A program made the translations under genes and the position numbers. A model generated the notes under the pieces. It did no database searches, was not told the DNA's origin, and worked only from the letters and a program-made list of their open reading frames with translations. Source: Orbilia blumenaviensis (lineage: Eukaryota; Ascomycota; Orbiliomycetes; Orbiliales; Orbiliaceae). Taken from it: a stretch of 64,000 nt of DNA. Within the stretch, counting starts at the first letter, position 1. Every line of letters starts with the position of its first letter. The stretch covers positions 1,984,001 through 2,048,000 of the forward strand of contig JAVHNS010000002.1 in assembly GCA_036872755.1 (NCBI GenBank). The letters are read 5' to 3'. Shown in pieces: positions 13,829 to 29,601 of the stretch.

Positions 13829-15319
13829 ATGGTAAGTCCCCACTACACTCCCCCAGAAGAAGAAGAAGAAGAGACATTCTCACGACGACCACAACCACTC
13901 TTCGTCCTAACCATCCTCTTCCTCCCCCCACCAAATACACCCATCTTCCCAATTCAGGATCTAGATCAACAAGAAGAAAAAAAGAAGAAAAGCTAACATG
14001 TCCTTCTACTACCCTTCAATACAGAGCTACGGCGGCTACGGTTACGATGACTACGACGGCGGTGCCATGCCCCGCCCGGGCGCCACACGCCGTTTCGACG
14101 AGTACTACCGTTGTTACCCCGTCGCCATGATGCCCACCGGCCGTGAGAACCTCAACTACGGCGGCAAAGTTATCATGCCTCCCAGCGCCCTCGACAAGCT
14201 TACTCGTCTTCACATCTCGTATCCCATGTTATTTGAGCTTCATAATGGAAAGGGGAAGCTTACTCACTGTGGTGTTCTCGAGTTTGTGGCGGAGGAAGGG
14301 AGGATATATCTTCCTCAGTGGGTGTGTTATTTCCCTCTATATCTTGACGCATATTTATCCATCTATCTTTTCATGGCTCTTTTTTATATTAATCATAAGA
14401 CTAGATTATGCAAACCCTCCTCCTCGAACCCGGAGACCTCATCCAGGTCAAATCCACAGACCTCCCACCGGGGTCCTTCATCAAACTTCAACCCCAATCC
14501 GTCGACTTCCTGGACATCTCAGACCCGAAAGCCGTTCTCGAAAACGCCTTACGTAACTTCTCAGCCCTCACAAAGGACGACATCTTGTCTTTCTCCTACA
14601 ACGACACCATATTTGAAATCGCCGTGTTGGAAGTGAAACCAAATGTCAGGAACGGTGCTATTTCCGTCGTAGAAACAGATATTGAGGTCGACTTTGCACC
14701 CCCGGTTGGTTACGTAGAACCGGAAAGGAGTAAACCAGCTAGTAGCGTAAATTCGACGAGGCCGTCATCTGCACTTGCTGGTGGCGTGGCCGCGAATGCA
14801 GGACAGGGTGCTATGGCAGCTCAGATCGGATACCAGGATTTAGCTCCAGGTTCGTCAAGCAACAAACACCTGAAGCCATCAGATGCATTCTCCGGATCTG
14901 GTCAGAAACTGGTCAACAGAAAGAACAGATCGAAGCCAGGAACTCCTGCCCCGCCTCCACCGCCCCCATCAAGTGCAGCTGCCCCGCCAACGCCTTCTAT
15001 CAGACTACCTGCTAACGGGAAAATTATCGACACCACAACGTTGATGAGGGATGGAAAGCCTCCACCGGCACCGCTAAGACTCCCACCTGGTACCCTATTC
15101 TTCGGGTATGAAATCGTAGCTGTGAAGAAAACCGAAGGATCAGAAAACGAATCCTTGAGTACTACCACATTTTCCGGACAAGGCCAATCTCTACGTGGTG
15201 CTGCGAAGAGGAAAGATAGGGACGAATCAGCCGACCCAAAAGGAAAGGGTAAAGCCACATCTAGCGGTCAGCCATCGGGGAGAACACTGAGAGGCAAGGA
15301 AGTGATTGATACCGACTGA
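13829..15319 (+). CDS. ufd1: Ufd1, ubiquitin-binding cofactor of Cdc48/p97
   Basis: Partner of Npl4 that brings ubiquitinated clients to Cdc48. Three exons (13829-13831, 14025-14321, 14405-15319) give 404 residues. The UFD1 double-psi beta-barrel domain is clear at residues 15-180: RRFDEYYRCYPVAMM, NYGGKVIMPPSALDKL, LHISYPMLFEL, CGVLEFVAEEG, LPQW joined to IMQTLLLEPGDLI, and KSTDLPPGSFIKLQPQS. The C-terminal half is Pro/Ser/Lys-rich with a polyproline run near 14950. I chose ATG 13829 because GTAAGT follows it at once and the intron ends with a branch-like CTAAC at 13993 and TACAG at 14024; the product then begins MSYGGYGYDDYDGG. An in-frame ATG at 13998 would add eight residues but lies across the branch and acceptor region. 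Confidence 0.95.
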
Positions 15320-15820
15320 TTAAAGACTCGAATTTAAGCCACTTTCTCTTTTTTACATAAGTCATTCAGCCTCCTTGATCTACTTTTTTTTTTTTTTTTT
15401 TTCTTCTTATTGAGGACAGAAACAAAAGGGGAGAAATGGCATGCATGGTTTTTCGGGAACAACGGCGTTGACTGCACATTATTGATAGCCACCACTCTCT
15501 GGCGTTCTTATCTTTTCCTTTCTCTTCTTTAACTCGGGTGGAGAATCAGTTTACGATCTGATGTATTAGAATAGTGCAAATGAGACCGCATTTTTTTCCT
15601 CTTTCTAATCTGTTCTTCGGATCTATAGCTGCACGGTAGCTAAATACCTAGGTTCCGCCCAAATATAATCGTATGCATATTCCAACAGAAACCCATAGTC
15701 TTATATCAATGAATAGTAACAACAGTATATGTGAACGCCATAAACGCCATCGCTTTAAAAAAAAAAGACAATTCCGCCGCCTATATGGGTATCATAGTTT
15801 ATCCATCACAAAATATGCAA
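15320..15820. other. convergent 3' region ufd1/rad57
   Basis: Tail-to-tail spacer. It contains a T19 run at 15384-15402 just after the ufd1 stop. No gene seen. Confidence 0.55.
15384..15402. repeat. T19 homopolymer
   Basis: Nineteen T in the probable 3' untranslated region of ufd1. Confidence 0.85.
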
Positions 15821-17489
15821 TCAATCCTCATCACGAGCTTCCCCACCACCTGTATCCAACTCCCTGACACTCCTAACCCCCCCTTCCCAAATCTCATACT
15901 CTAACAGCACTCCACTCTCCGCCCACGGTGCAAAAACCACTTTCACCCACCTCCTCGTCCTCCCCTCACTCTCACCATCCTCACTCACAAGCCCCCCTTC
16001 ACCTTCTCCGGCCTCCCCACCACTACCTCTAGGGGCACTCCCCTTCACCAAAGCCACCCTCCCATCCAACAAATTTGTCCATGACATCCCCAACATCGGT
16101 GTCTTCAGTTTCCCCAATGCCCTTAATAAAACCTCATCTTCAATATCATCATCATCATCAATCCCTTCCCCCCACCCCGTAAACCATTTGGCCTGGTAAT
16201 CATACGTCATCATCAAATCATCCGTAGGGTGCCCATACTGCGACATCATAGCCAGCGGTATCTCCTGTGAGCCACCTTGCTGTTGCTGTGCCTGCGTCAT
16301 ACCCTGCGTTCCCATACTCGACTCAATCGACTCAGCCATCGCCGCAAACGAAGAAGCAGGAGGAGCAGATGACGGTGGCGGCGGCATGAATCCTTTATTC
16401 CTCCTCATCCACCCCGGTTCAAAGGTATCCGAAACCTGGTTGGCAACCACAACTGCCACATTATACTTCACTGCCATCTCTTTAAGGCACATCCCAAGAC
16501 GTACCACGTCCCCCGCCCTCTTCGCAAGTTTCGCAGTCCTCCCCTTAGCTCCTCCCCTTGTAGAAGTGAGATCGTCACCCGCTTCATCATCAACAACCCT
16601 AAAATTTGCTGCGATACTATCCACCACGACAAGGCCCACTCCGAACCTTTCAATCGCGATCGGTAGCTGGTATCTAACAATATGCTCCAGCGTTTCGGGA
16701 TACTGACACATAGCGGTTTGTATCTTATCCGTACTAAGGGATTTGTATCCTTCAACCTCTTGAGAAACGAGGCGGTCGAGCATAGATATCATTCGTTTTG
16801 TAGAAATCTGGGATTCGGTGCAGATGTAGATTGCGGAACGATTGTGAGGCGGCTGTTGGATTGAGAAGCACAGACGCAGGAGCAATTGGGTTTTGCCGAC
16901 GCCGCTGTATTACCATTATACCAAATGTAAAATATTAGCATCAAGGTCTTCAATCAATCCTATGGACATAAGTAATGAAAGAAATAGGTAAAAAAAATAA
17001 TACGAACCTCTCACCAACAACCTCCACCAAACTCCCCGTCACAAAACCTCCATTCAAAACTGCATCAAACCCTTCATCCCCCAACCCAACAACCCTCTGC
17101 CTCCGACTCAAGGCCTCCATATTCCTCCCTCTAAAATTCGTCACCCCGCCTGCAACCCCAACATCACCACCACCACCACCAAAACCAAACCCCGTAGGCG
17201 TCCCCATCGGAGTACCTGTAGGCGTAGACCTCCCACTCCTCAAAGTCGGCGCATTCACCGGTCCTCCCAAAGTCTCGGCGTTCAAAACATCACGAATAGC
17301 ATCCACAATCTTGTTCACGTCATTTAAACTAATCCTGGCGCGTTGGCAGATGCTTCTCGGATCGAGAGTGACGAGATCAACGGTTGTGAGTCCGCATTGG
17401 TCGAATGAGGGACTGTGGCGGTCGAGGAGGGAGCGTAGGTTGGGGTTTGTGCGGTAGATGTTTGGGAGGATGGTGAGAATGTCGGTCAT
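15821..17489 (-). CDS. rad57: Rad51 paralogue Rad57-like recombination protein
   Basis: RecA/Rad51-superfamily ATPase; Rad57 with Rad55 helps load Rad51 in recombinational repair. Two exons (17008-17489, 15821-16904) give 521 residues. Residues about 1-65 are an N-terminal helix-hairpin-like domain (TTVDLVTLDPRSICQRARI). The junction rebuilds Walker A as GESGVGKTQ. Walker B is GLVVVDSIAANFR, and the VVVANQVSD segment after the ATPase core is typical of the family. A Gly/Thr-Pro-rich spacer (TPTGTPMGTPTGFGFGGGGG) precedes Walker A, and a Pro/Gln/Ser-rich insert follows the VANQV strand. Assignment to Rad57 rather than Xrcc3 or Rad55 rests on the N-terminal domain pattern and is my inference. 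It sits tail to tail with ufd1. Confidence 0.82.
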
Positions 17490-18371
17490 TTGGTATGGTG
17501 GTTGTGGACAAGGAGCAGGAAGAGGGAAAGTTGGTGCATTGTTTTCAATGGGTTTTTTGGTGTTTGTTTGGTATGTGTATCACACAAGCTGGTAGCTCCC
17601 CTTGTTCGCTGCCTAGACCTGGGGGAGCTTTTCCACCCCTGTCACGTCTCTGCACACCTCGGCAGCTCTACTAGATCGGTCCATCTAGATCTAGCTAGAT
17701 ATAGATCAGTTGGTCTAGCCAAAAAATAATAACAGTTCAAGTTTGATATGTACGAGATAGAAAACTTGGATTACCCTGTTCATAAACACCAGTTTGGGAT
17801 AGATATGAATATAATTTACGGGTTCAATAGGAGTAAAAGTGGTAGAAAATAGTTCATTCGTTTCATTCAGTAAACCGATCGATACGACCAGCTCATTAAA
17901 CACCCAGTACTAGTTCTATCGAATCCATCCACCCACACGTCGTTCATGTCGTTTATTACTACAAGAGCCACCCAGCGCACACATTGGGGGTTGTTACATA
18001 TATATATAAAAGGCCATGCATGAAAAAGAACTTAGAAACCAGAGAATCCGAGCCAGTGAACACCAGTAACCCGAACACGGACAAGCAATTAAACGAAACG
18101 CAAGAGGGAAGGAACAGAAAAAGGCAGCGAGAACGTATGGGACAAGGGTTGGAAAAAACTTTGATTAAATCGTTATTAGAAGCACCTGCAATAATGCCTA
18201 GTCGTGGAAGTACCATAAGGAAATGAAAAACAAAAAATATTTGATAGGGCATGAGAAACCTCCTAGGCAAGGAAAGAGAGAAAGAAACCAGGTATTGACA
18301 AACATTAATCTCTTCAAGAATCTAGTTCGGCTCACGCTACTGCTCCTTGACATTAATGAAGGGTAGAGTGT
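17490..18371. other. intergenic, no gene seen
   Basis: Promoter side of rad57 and 3' flank of the demethylase gene. A run of CTAGATCTAGCTAGATATAG-like near-palindromic sequence occurs at about 17683-17703. No protein recognised. Confidence 0.5.
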
Positions 18372-22680
<4,309 letters not shown>

Positions 22681-25600
22681 GACGGGCGGATGTTGTTGCG
22701 AGAAGTGTCAAACAACCATCAACACAACACACAAAGAAAAAAGGACCGGACCGCAGGCAATTTGGAACGACAGAAGAGGCGGGCTAGTAGTGTTTCCAGA
22801 TTATCTACGGTTGTCAGCTATATGTGGCGATGTCTATATACTGTCGATATATTCCCCTGTCTATAGTTATAGGGCAGCTCTCGGGGATTTGATTGAACAG
22901 GATGCGATGGGGTGACAACTGCAGATGGGGGAAAGTGCTGCTTTGATTGCAATTGATGGTTTTCTGGGGTCAACTACTTCTTCTTTTCCTCTTGTTTTAA
23001 CTTCAGTAGCAGGCGAGGAAGGGAAAAGGAAAGGGAAAAGCAAGGTGTTTGTCACCGCACGAATTCCCTAAGCAGGAGACTTCACACTATGCGAAAGGAG
23101 GGAAGACTAGGACTATGGGCTGGAACAATTGCAAAAAAAGCGTGGAAGTTATAGAAACTAAGCAGTGGGATCGCAGGCTGGTCGAGGAAGAGACTCAGGT
23201 GTGCGTGATAGATCGGAGAGATAAAGATGAGAGACAAAGAACTGGAATGCACGTTTGATGGCCGATTCTGAGGAGGGGTTGCAGGGGTGGTTTCTCGAAG
23301 CAGGACTTGGGGCGTGCAAATGGAAATGGCAAGTCCGGGAGATTGGCTTGCTGGTGCATGCATTCCAGCGCGGAGCAGGCCAGAATTGGCTGATGATGGA
23401 CTGACCTTGACTTTCGCCCCGGTCCGAAATCTGATAGCTTTCGTCAATGTTCTTTTGTTCCTGGTCTAGAAGAAAAAAAGCCGTCGAATCTACACTTTCT
23501 GTGTGAGGTTCTGTGGACCTGGGTTAAAAGGTTTGTGGGTTTTTATTTGACGGAAAAGTCCGTGCGATAAGAGAGGAAAGGCGAGAGAGTCTGTGTGAAT
23601 TTTCAAAAAGAAAGTGCCAACTTCTGGCTGTCTAAGTAGCCGGAAATAACAAGAAGAAAAAAGCCTCCGGAAAAGATCGTGGACTCGGACTATAGAACTG
23701 TTCGTCCCATCTGCAAAAGTCTCAAAGAAATCGTCTACCTCTGCCTGCCTGGAAAAGATGAGGGTGTGCTCCTCGGCAAAAGTGCGCGTCCTGCTCAGAG
23801 CAGGAGGAACATCCCTTTTCTCACCACCCGTTCCAATTTTGGCTTGGCCTGCAGCGACGAACAGAATCAACAAAAGCGTCGTGCGTCGACGTCGACGACC
23901 TGCAGCCCTGATTCAAAAAAAGACAAGCTTGTGAATCAGAAATTGGGTGAAGCGGGATAAGCCCCAGCCAACCATATCTCTTGCATTCATGAAGCCTTTC
24001 TCGCTATGCACACAATACTCATTTGCATTGCTTGCGGCGAAGACAACTCCCGCAGTCGTCATAACCGACTTTGTTGCATTTTGCACAATGTGTTGACGCG
24101 CAAAAAGGAAAAGAAAAAAACCCTAGCATAGGTCCCCACGTGTCGATGAAGGACTGCCCCCCTTAAATGCCTTCGGATATGCAGGTACTCCCGCGGAAGG
24201 GAGGCGCCTGTCAATGCTTCTCGATGCGAGACCAAGTAAGCTCATTGTCCTCGCTTCCATAGTCCTGCACCTGGGTCCTCACCAAGTAATCTCAGTTCCA
24301 AAGTGCTGGTTCGGTGGTGTGAATCTCGGGGACAGTCATGCCACAATGGCACCCACCCCTCCGTTCACCCACTCTCGCACTTCGGAACCCAAGGGTCTTG
24401 CGATGAGAAGCAATGGAACAAAAAAGCAAGATAGTGATGAGGAGAGGGAGGGGGGTGCCTAAGCCCAGTGGAGGACCATGGCGATATTCCCGCCCAATCA
24501 ACACGCTTGTATTCATAAAGCAAACAATATGGCACCCTGAACCTCGCGCTGCCGATATAACAATACAACATTCAGGTTGGAATAAACGGTTTCCATGATA
24601 AAGGAACACAGCGGGGAGGGGGTTTATTGAGGTGACTGTGATAATGAGAGAGGACACCCATACCTTTAATCATTAAAAATCCTAGGACTGTCGTCTTGTG
24701 CTTTATGCGATGTTGTTGTGACCTGGCTGGACTTCCTCCAGGCTATTCAACCTCCTCCTCCGAGAGGACGGGCGCAAAACAACCCCATAGGGGCTTGTGG
24801 ATGCATGAATCCTTCTCGAGATACTTCAAGAAGTACCCAAAACCAACCTCCGACGTCTCCCGGACGTACAGTGGGAAATTTGTGTTCAGATGCTGTGGGG
24901 ATAACCTACTGAATCACCGCCCAAACCATTCCGAACCTCCCACGCCCATAGAACGTGCTATGAACCCCGCTTTAGATCTCTAAGGCCTCATCTGAGATAG
25001 ATTCCACTATTCCCAGCTTCTCGACCCGTCTAGTCGAGAACCTCGTGTTCTGCCGTCCATGATGGGAACAGTCAGACACTTCCTAGAAGTGCACAAAGAA
25101 AAACGAAACTTCCGCAGTTTTGCCCCCACCGAAAAATGGGTCGTCGCAAAACGATATACAAACTTCCTAGAGACACTTCCGACTGTTTTGAAGCCTCTAG
25201 ATGTTGTGGTTGTTGAGATATTTTCAAGAATACATGTGAAAGGGAGGGAAAAAAGGGTCGGCGGAGAGAGAAAGATTTGAGGGTTGGCGAGGGGTGTGTG
25301 GGAATTTTGACACCCTGACAACAACACAGCTCACGGAAAGGAATGACGGAGGACCAATGGCGAGGATGGGTAAGCCACAGACCCAGCCTCCTCCCCCAAG
25401 CTCGCGATGACCTATTATATCTAACATCTAATCTCACGGTGGTATGCGGGTTTAAGAACATGTTAGGAGCGCTCAATCTCGTTTTATGCATTTTTTTACG
25501 GTCCTACTTTGACGTCCAGTTCAAGGATTTCATTAAACCTATACTACATATACATAATTCATACATGCGAGGATATGTTTTTGAAAGCCTTTTGCTGAAA

Positions 25601-26232
25601 GCATGCATGCTGAGGAGGGAGAGGAAAGAAGATACATGTGATTGCCTGGGATAGGCTTGTCGGTGACACGGGGAGGCAGAGGGTAGACGGTGTTTGGAGG
25701 TGGGAAGTGAATGCATGACATGGAGTGGTAATGTGTTTTTGGGTGTACGGGAGTTTGGATGGGTGGGTATTGTGACAGGATTTGGGAGTTGTGGAGCGAA
25801 TGGATATGATATCGTGATGCCATAGCAGATACCGACCAGCTACAAGGCTGGCCGAATCAAATATAGAGAGGGGATTTGGAGGGTATTGGGAACGACGAAA
25901 CCCTCAGAACGTCAGAAAAAGAAATGCAAATGAGGAAATCGCTGACAACTAGAAGACTTCGCGTTTTTAAAAATTATAGCGATAGACCTTTTGTCCGCAT
26001 AAAGAAACGCTACAGGGCCTAATAAAGGAGCCCCGTGGGAAGGTAGCCAGCAGAACGCAGAACCAGAAAATGCCTATGGACTTTTTTCTTAAGGTGGTAG
26101 AATTTGAGAACAAATGAAAAAAAGGAAAAGAAACATGAAAATGCAACGTCGCTGGATCGTCATTTCGTGATATTATATGGGGCGACGAAGGAGAAAAGCG
26201 AGGGGAGGTGGCGGTGGCGGCTCCTCGGTTTA
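22681..26232. other. 3.5 kb intergenic region, no supported gene
   Basis: Long spacer between the demethylase start and the 3' end of the YAG7-like gene. Frames of 60-140 codons occur on both strands but overlap one another, lack splice-supported continuation and resemble no family I know. The stretch next to 22680 must hold the demethylase promoter. A non-coding transcript or fast-evolving gene cannot be excluded. Confidence 0.4.
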
Positions 26233-27824
26233 CTAAGCAGATGGAGCCGGAGCCGGGGCGGGAGCAGGGGCGGGAGCCTGTCCATACCCGCCTCGATCTC
26301 CTCGAGGACGGAATGGACGGCCCCGCCCTCTGAAGTTCCCGCGGTCTCCACGGAACTCCCCACGTCCACGGTAGCCCTCCCCACGGCCGCGGTACCCGCC
26401 TCGACCTTGCCCGTCTGGCCTTGGACCTCCACGACCACGACCACGGCCGCGGCCGACCTGCTGGAAGCGAGCTTCGGCAGGCTGGGCCGCAGCTGGTTCC
26501 GCAGTCGATTCCTCGTGGGACTGGTCTGCCCAGCTGGTGGTAGCGGCGGGGGCTTCTTCGGCAGTGGCACCATTGTTGGACGACTCACCGCCTGCTTTAA
26601 TATTATCCCACTCTTCAGCAGATTCACCAGTCTGGGATACAGCAGCCGCGTTGGCAGCACCGTCGTCAACAACAGTGGTAGCTGGAGCAGCCGGGGTGGT
26701 CTCTACAACCTCAGTCAGAGTTTGGGGAGGGGGAACCGTTTCAGTAGGAGTCGTCTCAGCATCTTCCCCAGTGATGATTACTGTAGACTCGCCGAGATCG
26801 TGAGACGTCTGGACGCTAGCAGACTCTTCAGCAGGCTCGACAGTCTCTTCATCGATAGCATAGAGGTTGTTGGCTATTTCTTTGACTCGGGCATCTATAA
26901 CTGATGTTAGCGCAAGTTGTGGCGGATCCACTGGCGATTAGCCGAAAACTTACAAGTGACTCCCTCAGACCCTTCAACCGGCTCATCCTTGCTTGCTGCT
27001 AGTTTCTCAATAGCTGCAGTTGCAGAATCCTCAGAGCTGTAGACCATCACAAGAACCTTCTCAATTGCCTCATTCTCCGCCGCGTTCTCGTCTGGAAGTG
27101 CACGTCGGTAGCCAGCTAACCGAAGGAATCTGAAGCAGGTCAACAGAACATCCTTCTGAGCTTTGGCACCTTCCTCGTAACCAGCCTTTCTTGCTTCTTC
27201 AACTTTGGCAGCAAGGTTGGCAGCGGCCTCTGTCTCAGCTGCCTCTTTCTCGGAAGCCTTGGTCTTCTCTTCAGCAGCAGCAACAGCTTGCAAACCACTG
27301 GCAAGATCCTGGTACTCCTTGACGCGTTCGTCGACCGTTGCCTTTTCAGCTAACTTCTTTCTTTCGTCATTGTTGATGAGTTTCGTGATCTCCTGTTCTT
27401 GGGGAGTCAAGCCAGCGATCTTTGCCTCGATAGCCTCAATGCCACGCTATAAAAAACCAACCACGTTAATAACCTCATGTTCAAGAGACACAAAAAAACG
27501 TTTATCGGGTATCGAATATTGGGAACTACCTTCTTCTTCGACCATTTCGCAAGACGCCTATAGATGGAAACCGTTAATAATGAACGACATAAAAAGATAA
27601 AAGTGACTAGAAGCATAACAGGCTCCCGTTTTTAGTACTTACTTCTCGACTTCTCGCGTATAGGGACTAGATGCTTGACCATTAGGACTTGGCTTTTCGG
27701 AGGGAGCCGAGGTAGAGGCTTGGGTTTCGACAACAGCTTCCTTCGAGACCTGAACGGCCTCTTCGGCCTTCGGAGTCGAGGAGCCTGTGCCGTTAGCAGC
27801 AGCTTTCTTATTTCCTCGCGCCAT
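26233..27824 (-). CDS. YAG7-like protein with C-terminal RGG box
   Basis: Starts MARGNKKAAANGTG at 27824. Residues 1-60 are Ala/Ser-rich. A long charged coiled-coil stretch follows, built from exons near 27540 and 26955-27450 (RLAKWSKKK, GIEAIEAKIAGLTPQE, KATVDERVKEYQDLASG), then a helical segment DVLLTCFRFLRLAGYRRALP and EAIEKVLVMVYSSEDSATAA. This resembles the dimerisation region of fungal YAG7-type proteins. The last exon is acidic, then has RGRGRGRGG, YRGRGE and FRGRGRPFRPRGDRGG repeats and ends in Ala-Pro repeats. RGG boxes usually bind RNA and are arginine-methylated; YAG7 itself is poorly characterised. Family assignment is from memory of the pattern and only moderately sure; a real gene is certain. 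Its promoter is shared with the CENP-W-like gene. Confidence 0.7.
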
Positions 27825-28396
27825 TTCTGTAGAATTTCGATTTCAGAGATTGGTAGGGTATCGGAGTGTCCGTGGTTAGGAACCGGATGTATTGATGACG
27901 GAATTGGTTGTTGTAAAAGCTGGGGAAGCTTGGGTGCGTTTTTGGAGGGGAAGGTGAAGGAGGGATGTGTATGAAGGTAACAGGGGAGAGAAGGAAAGCA
28001 AGACCACAAAATGAGCTGCTTCCGCGAGAATGTAACGTTTTTTGAGGGGAGATTAGATGATATCGATGCTGGAATAAGCGGATAGTGATGGTGATGATGA
28101 CGATGCTGATGGGAAAAGATGCAATGATGATGTGTGAAGTGTAGAAGGTATGAAAGTGGGATATGTCAGGATGCTAAGGAGGGAGGTTGTGAGTCGAGAA
28201 ATTGTTTGTCTGTCGTGTGGTCGTTTTTCGGCGGGCTATGGCCGGCCTACTGGTTTGTGTTGCCACTTGAGCCTCCCCCATATTCTCCATCCATTCATCT
28301 TCAACCTTCAAACCATATCTCTCCGGATCTCCTGCAACCCTATAAAAAGATAAGAGCACCCTTGCGTAAAGGGCAAACGATGCAAAGGACCTAAAG
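27825..28396. promoter_or_regulatory. shared promoter region YAG7-like / CENP-W-like
   Basis: Divergent spacer of 572 bases between the two start codons, with a TATAAAAAG-like element at about 28339-28347, roughly 50 bases before the plus-strand ATG at 28397. No gene seen inside. Confidence 0.4.
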
Positions 28397-28842
28397 ATGG
28401 CTGCCTCCAAATCTACAAACCAGTACCCTCGCAATACTCTCCGACGCATTATAAAGGCTCACGCCGGTTGCAAGATTTCAAAAAATGCTGATATCCTAGT
28501 ACGTTTGTCAATTCGTAAACAAAGGGTCCATCACCATGAATCTACAGCTAATGAACGGTTACCAGATATATCTTGACTACGCCCTCTTTCTAGAACAGTA
28601 CGGCCAAAATAATACTGTTACGCCTATAAAGCCAAGTCGCTAATCAATACATTTAACAGACTCGTCAAAGAAGCCAGAATAGACGCAAAAGCAACCGGGG
28701 AGAAACAAATCACGGCGCGAAACGTCAAGAAGGCGAAGGATGTATGAAACACAATCTTATAACCCTAACATCTGGACCTTAAGAAAATCAAATTAACACC
28801 GAGTTTGTCCTTTAGACTGTCCTCAAAAAATTCAGGGCTTAA
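28397..28842 (+). CDS. wip1: CENP-W/Wip1-type kinetochore histone-fold protein
   Basis: Tiny gene, too split to appear as an ORF. Four exons, 28397-28498, 28566-28597, 28660-28741 and 28816-28842, give 80 residues in one frame: MAASKSTNQYPRNTLRRIIK, AHAGCKISKNADIL, then IYLDYALFLEQ, LVKEARIDAKATGEK, QITARNVKKAKD and TVLKKFRA. All introns are GT...AG (67, 62 and 74 bases), the first with a GCTAATG branch close to its acceptor. The pattern of a basic N-terminus (YPRxTLRRI), a YLDYALFL central helix and a short C-terminal helix ending KKFR matches fungal CENP-W/Wip1, which pairs with CENP-T in the inner kinetochore. Function is inferred from family. The alternative, another short histone-fold protein such as Mhf2, fits less well. 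Confidence 0.85.
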
Positions 28843-29601
28843 AGCAAACAGTATATTCGCCTGCAGCTGCCGCGACAACAATTACTATACTGAGTTTGCG
28901 CGACATGGTTATAGCTATTCTAATCTACTATTAGTGTTCTATTTGTGATTGCTGGTATCTGGGACAAAGGTTAGGCGTTCCGGATCGGTCAGGGATTGTT
29001 TAGAGGGACATGCTTGCTCATCTTTAAAATCGATCGATATACAAGCAGCCGCGCCACAAGTCAGTGACACAAGGCCCGTGTATTCTGCTACACTGGTGAA
29101 ATCCCCACAAGGCGTTTAGGCCGGGATAATGGCGGTTTAGGAACTTGAATTGTATTATACTTCTCAGGGAATATTAAAAAAAAAAAAAACCTTCAAGGAT
29201 ACGGAACAATCTTGTCAATCGAGACTGTCAAGTCTGATCGTAAAGGACAGCTATTTGCAAAGGGAAAAAAGGCATTTAAAAGGGAGACTATAGGAACATG
29301 CAATCAAAATGGTAGAGAAATAATCTGATAAAATGGGTCGTGATAGGAAAGTGAGGAGTTTCCAAACTACGCTTGCTAAATGCACATGATTGTGTCATGA
29401 AAGGGGGGGTGCAAAGTGAGGGTGAACAATATATATAAGCTTCCAAAAGAAGGTGAGGAAAGGGATAGAAGATATGGAGCCAATGTTGTTTCGTAGCTGT
29501 AGTATACCTCTGACTCTTGACAATGAAAACAAAGACACACGACCCTCAAAAAAGAAATGTGTTCCCTTGGATGCGACATTTAGTCACACAAGCTCAAGCT
29601 C
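28843..29601. other. convergent 3' spacer
   Basis: Tail-to-tail region between the CENP-W-like gene and the Ede1-like gene; AT-rich, with an A-run near 29175. No gene seen. Confidence 0.5.

Noticed and set aside
26104..26904. Plus-strand 266-codon frame
   Set aside because: Antisense of the RGG and acidic part of the YAG7-like gene; low-complexity composition and no family resemblance.
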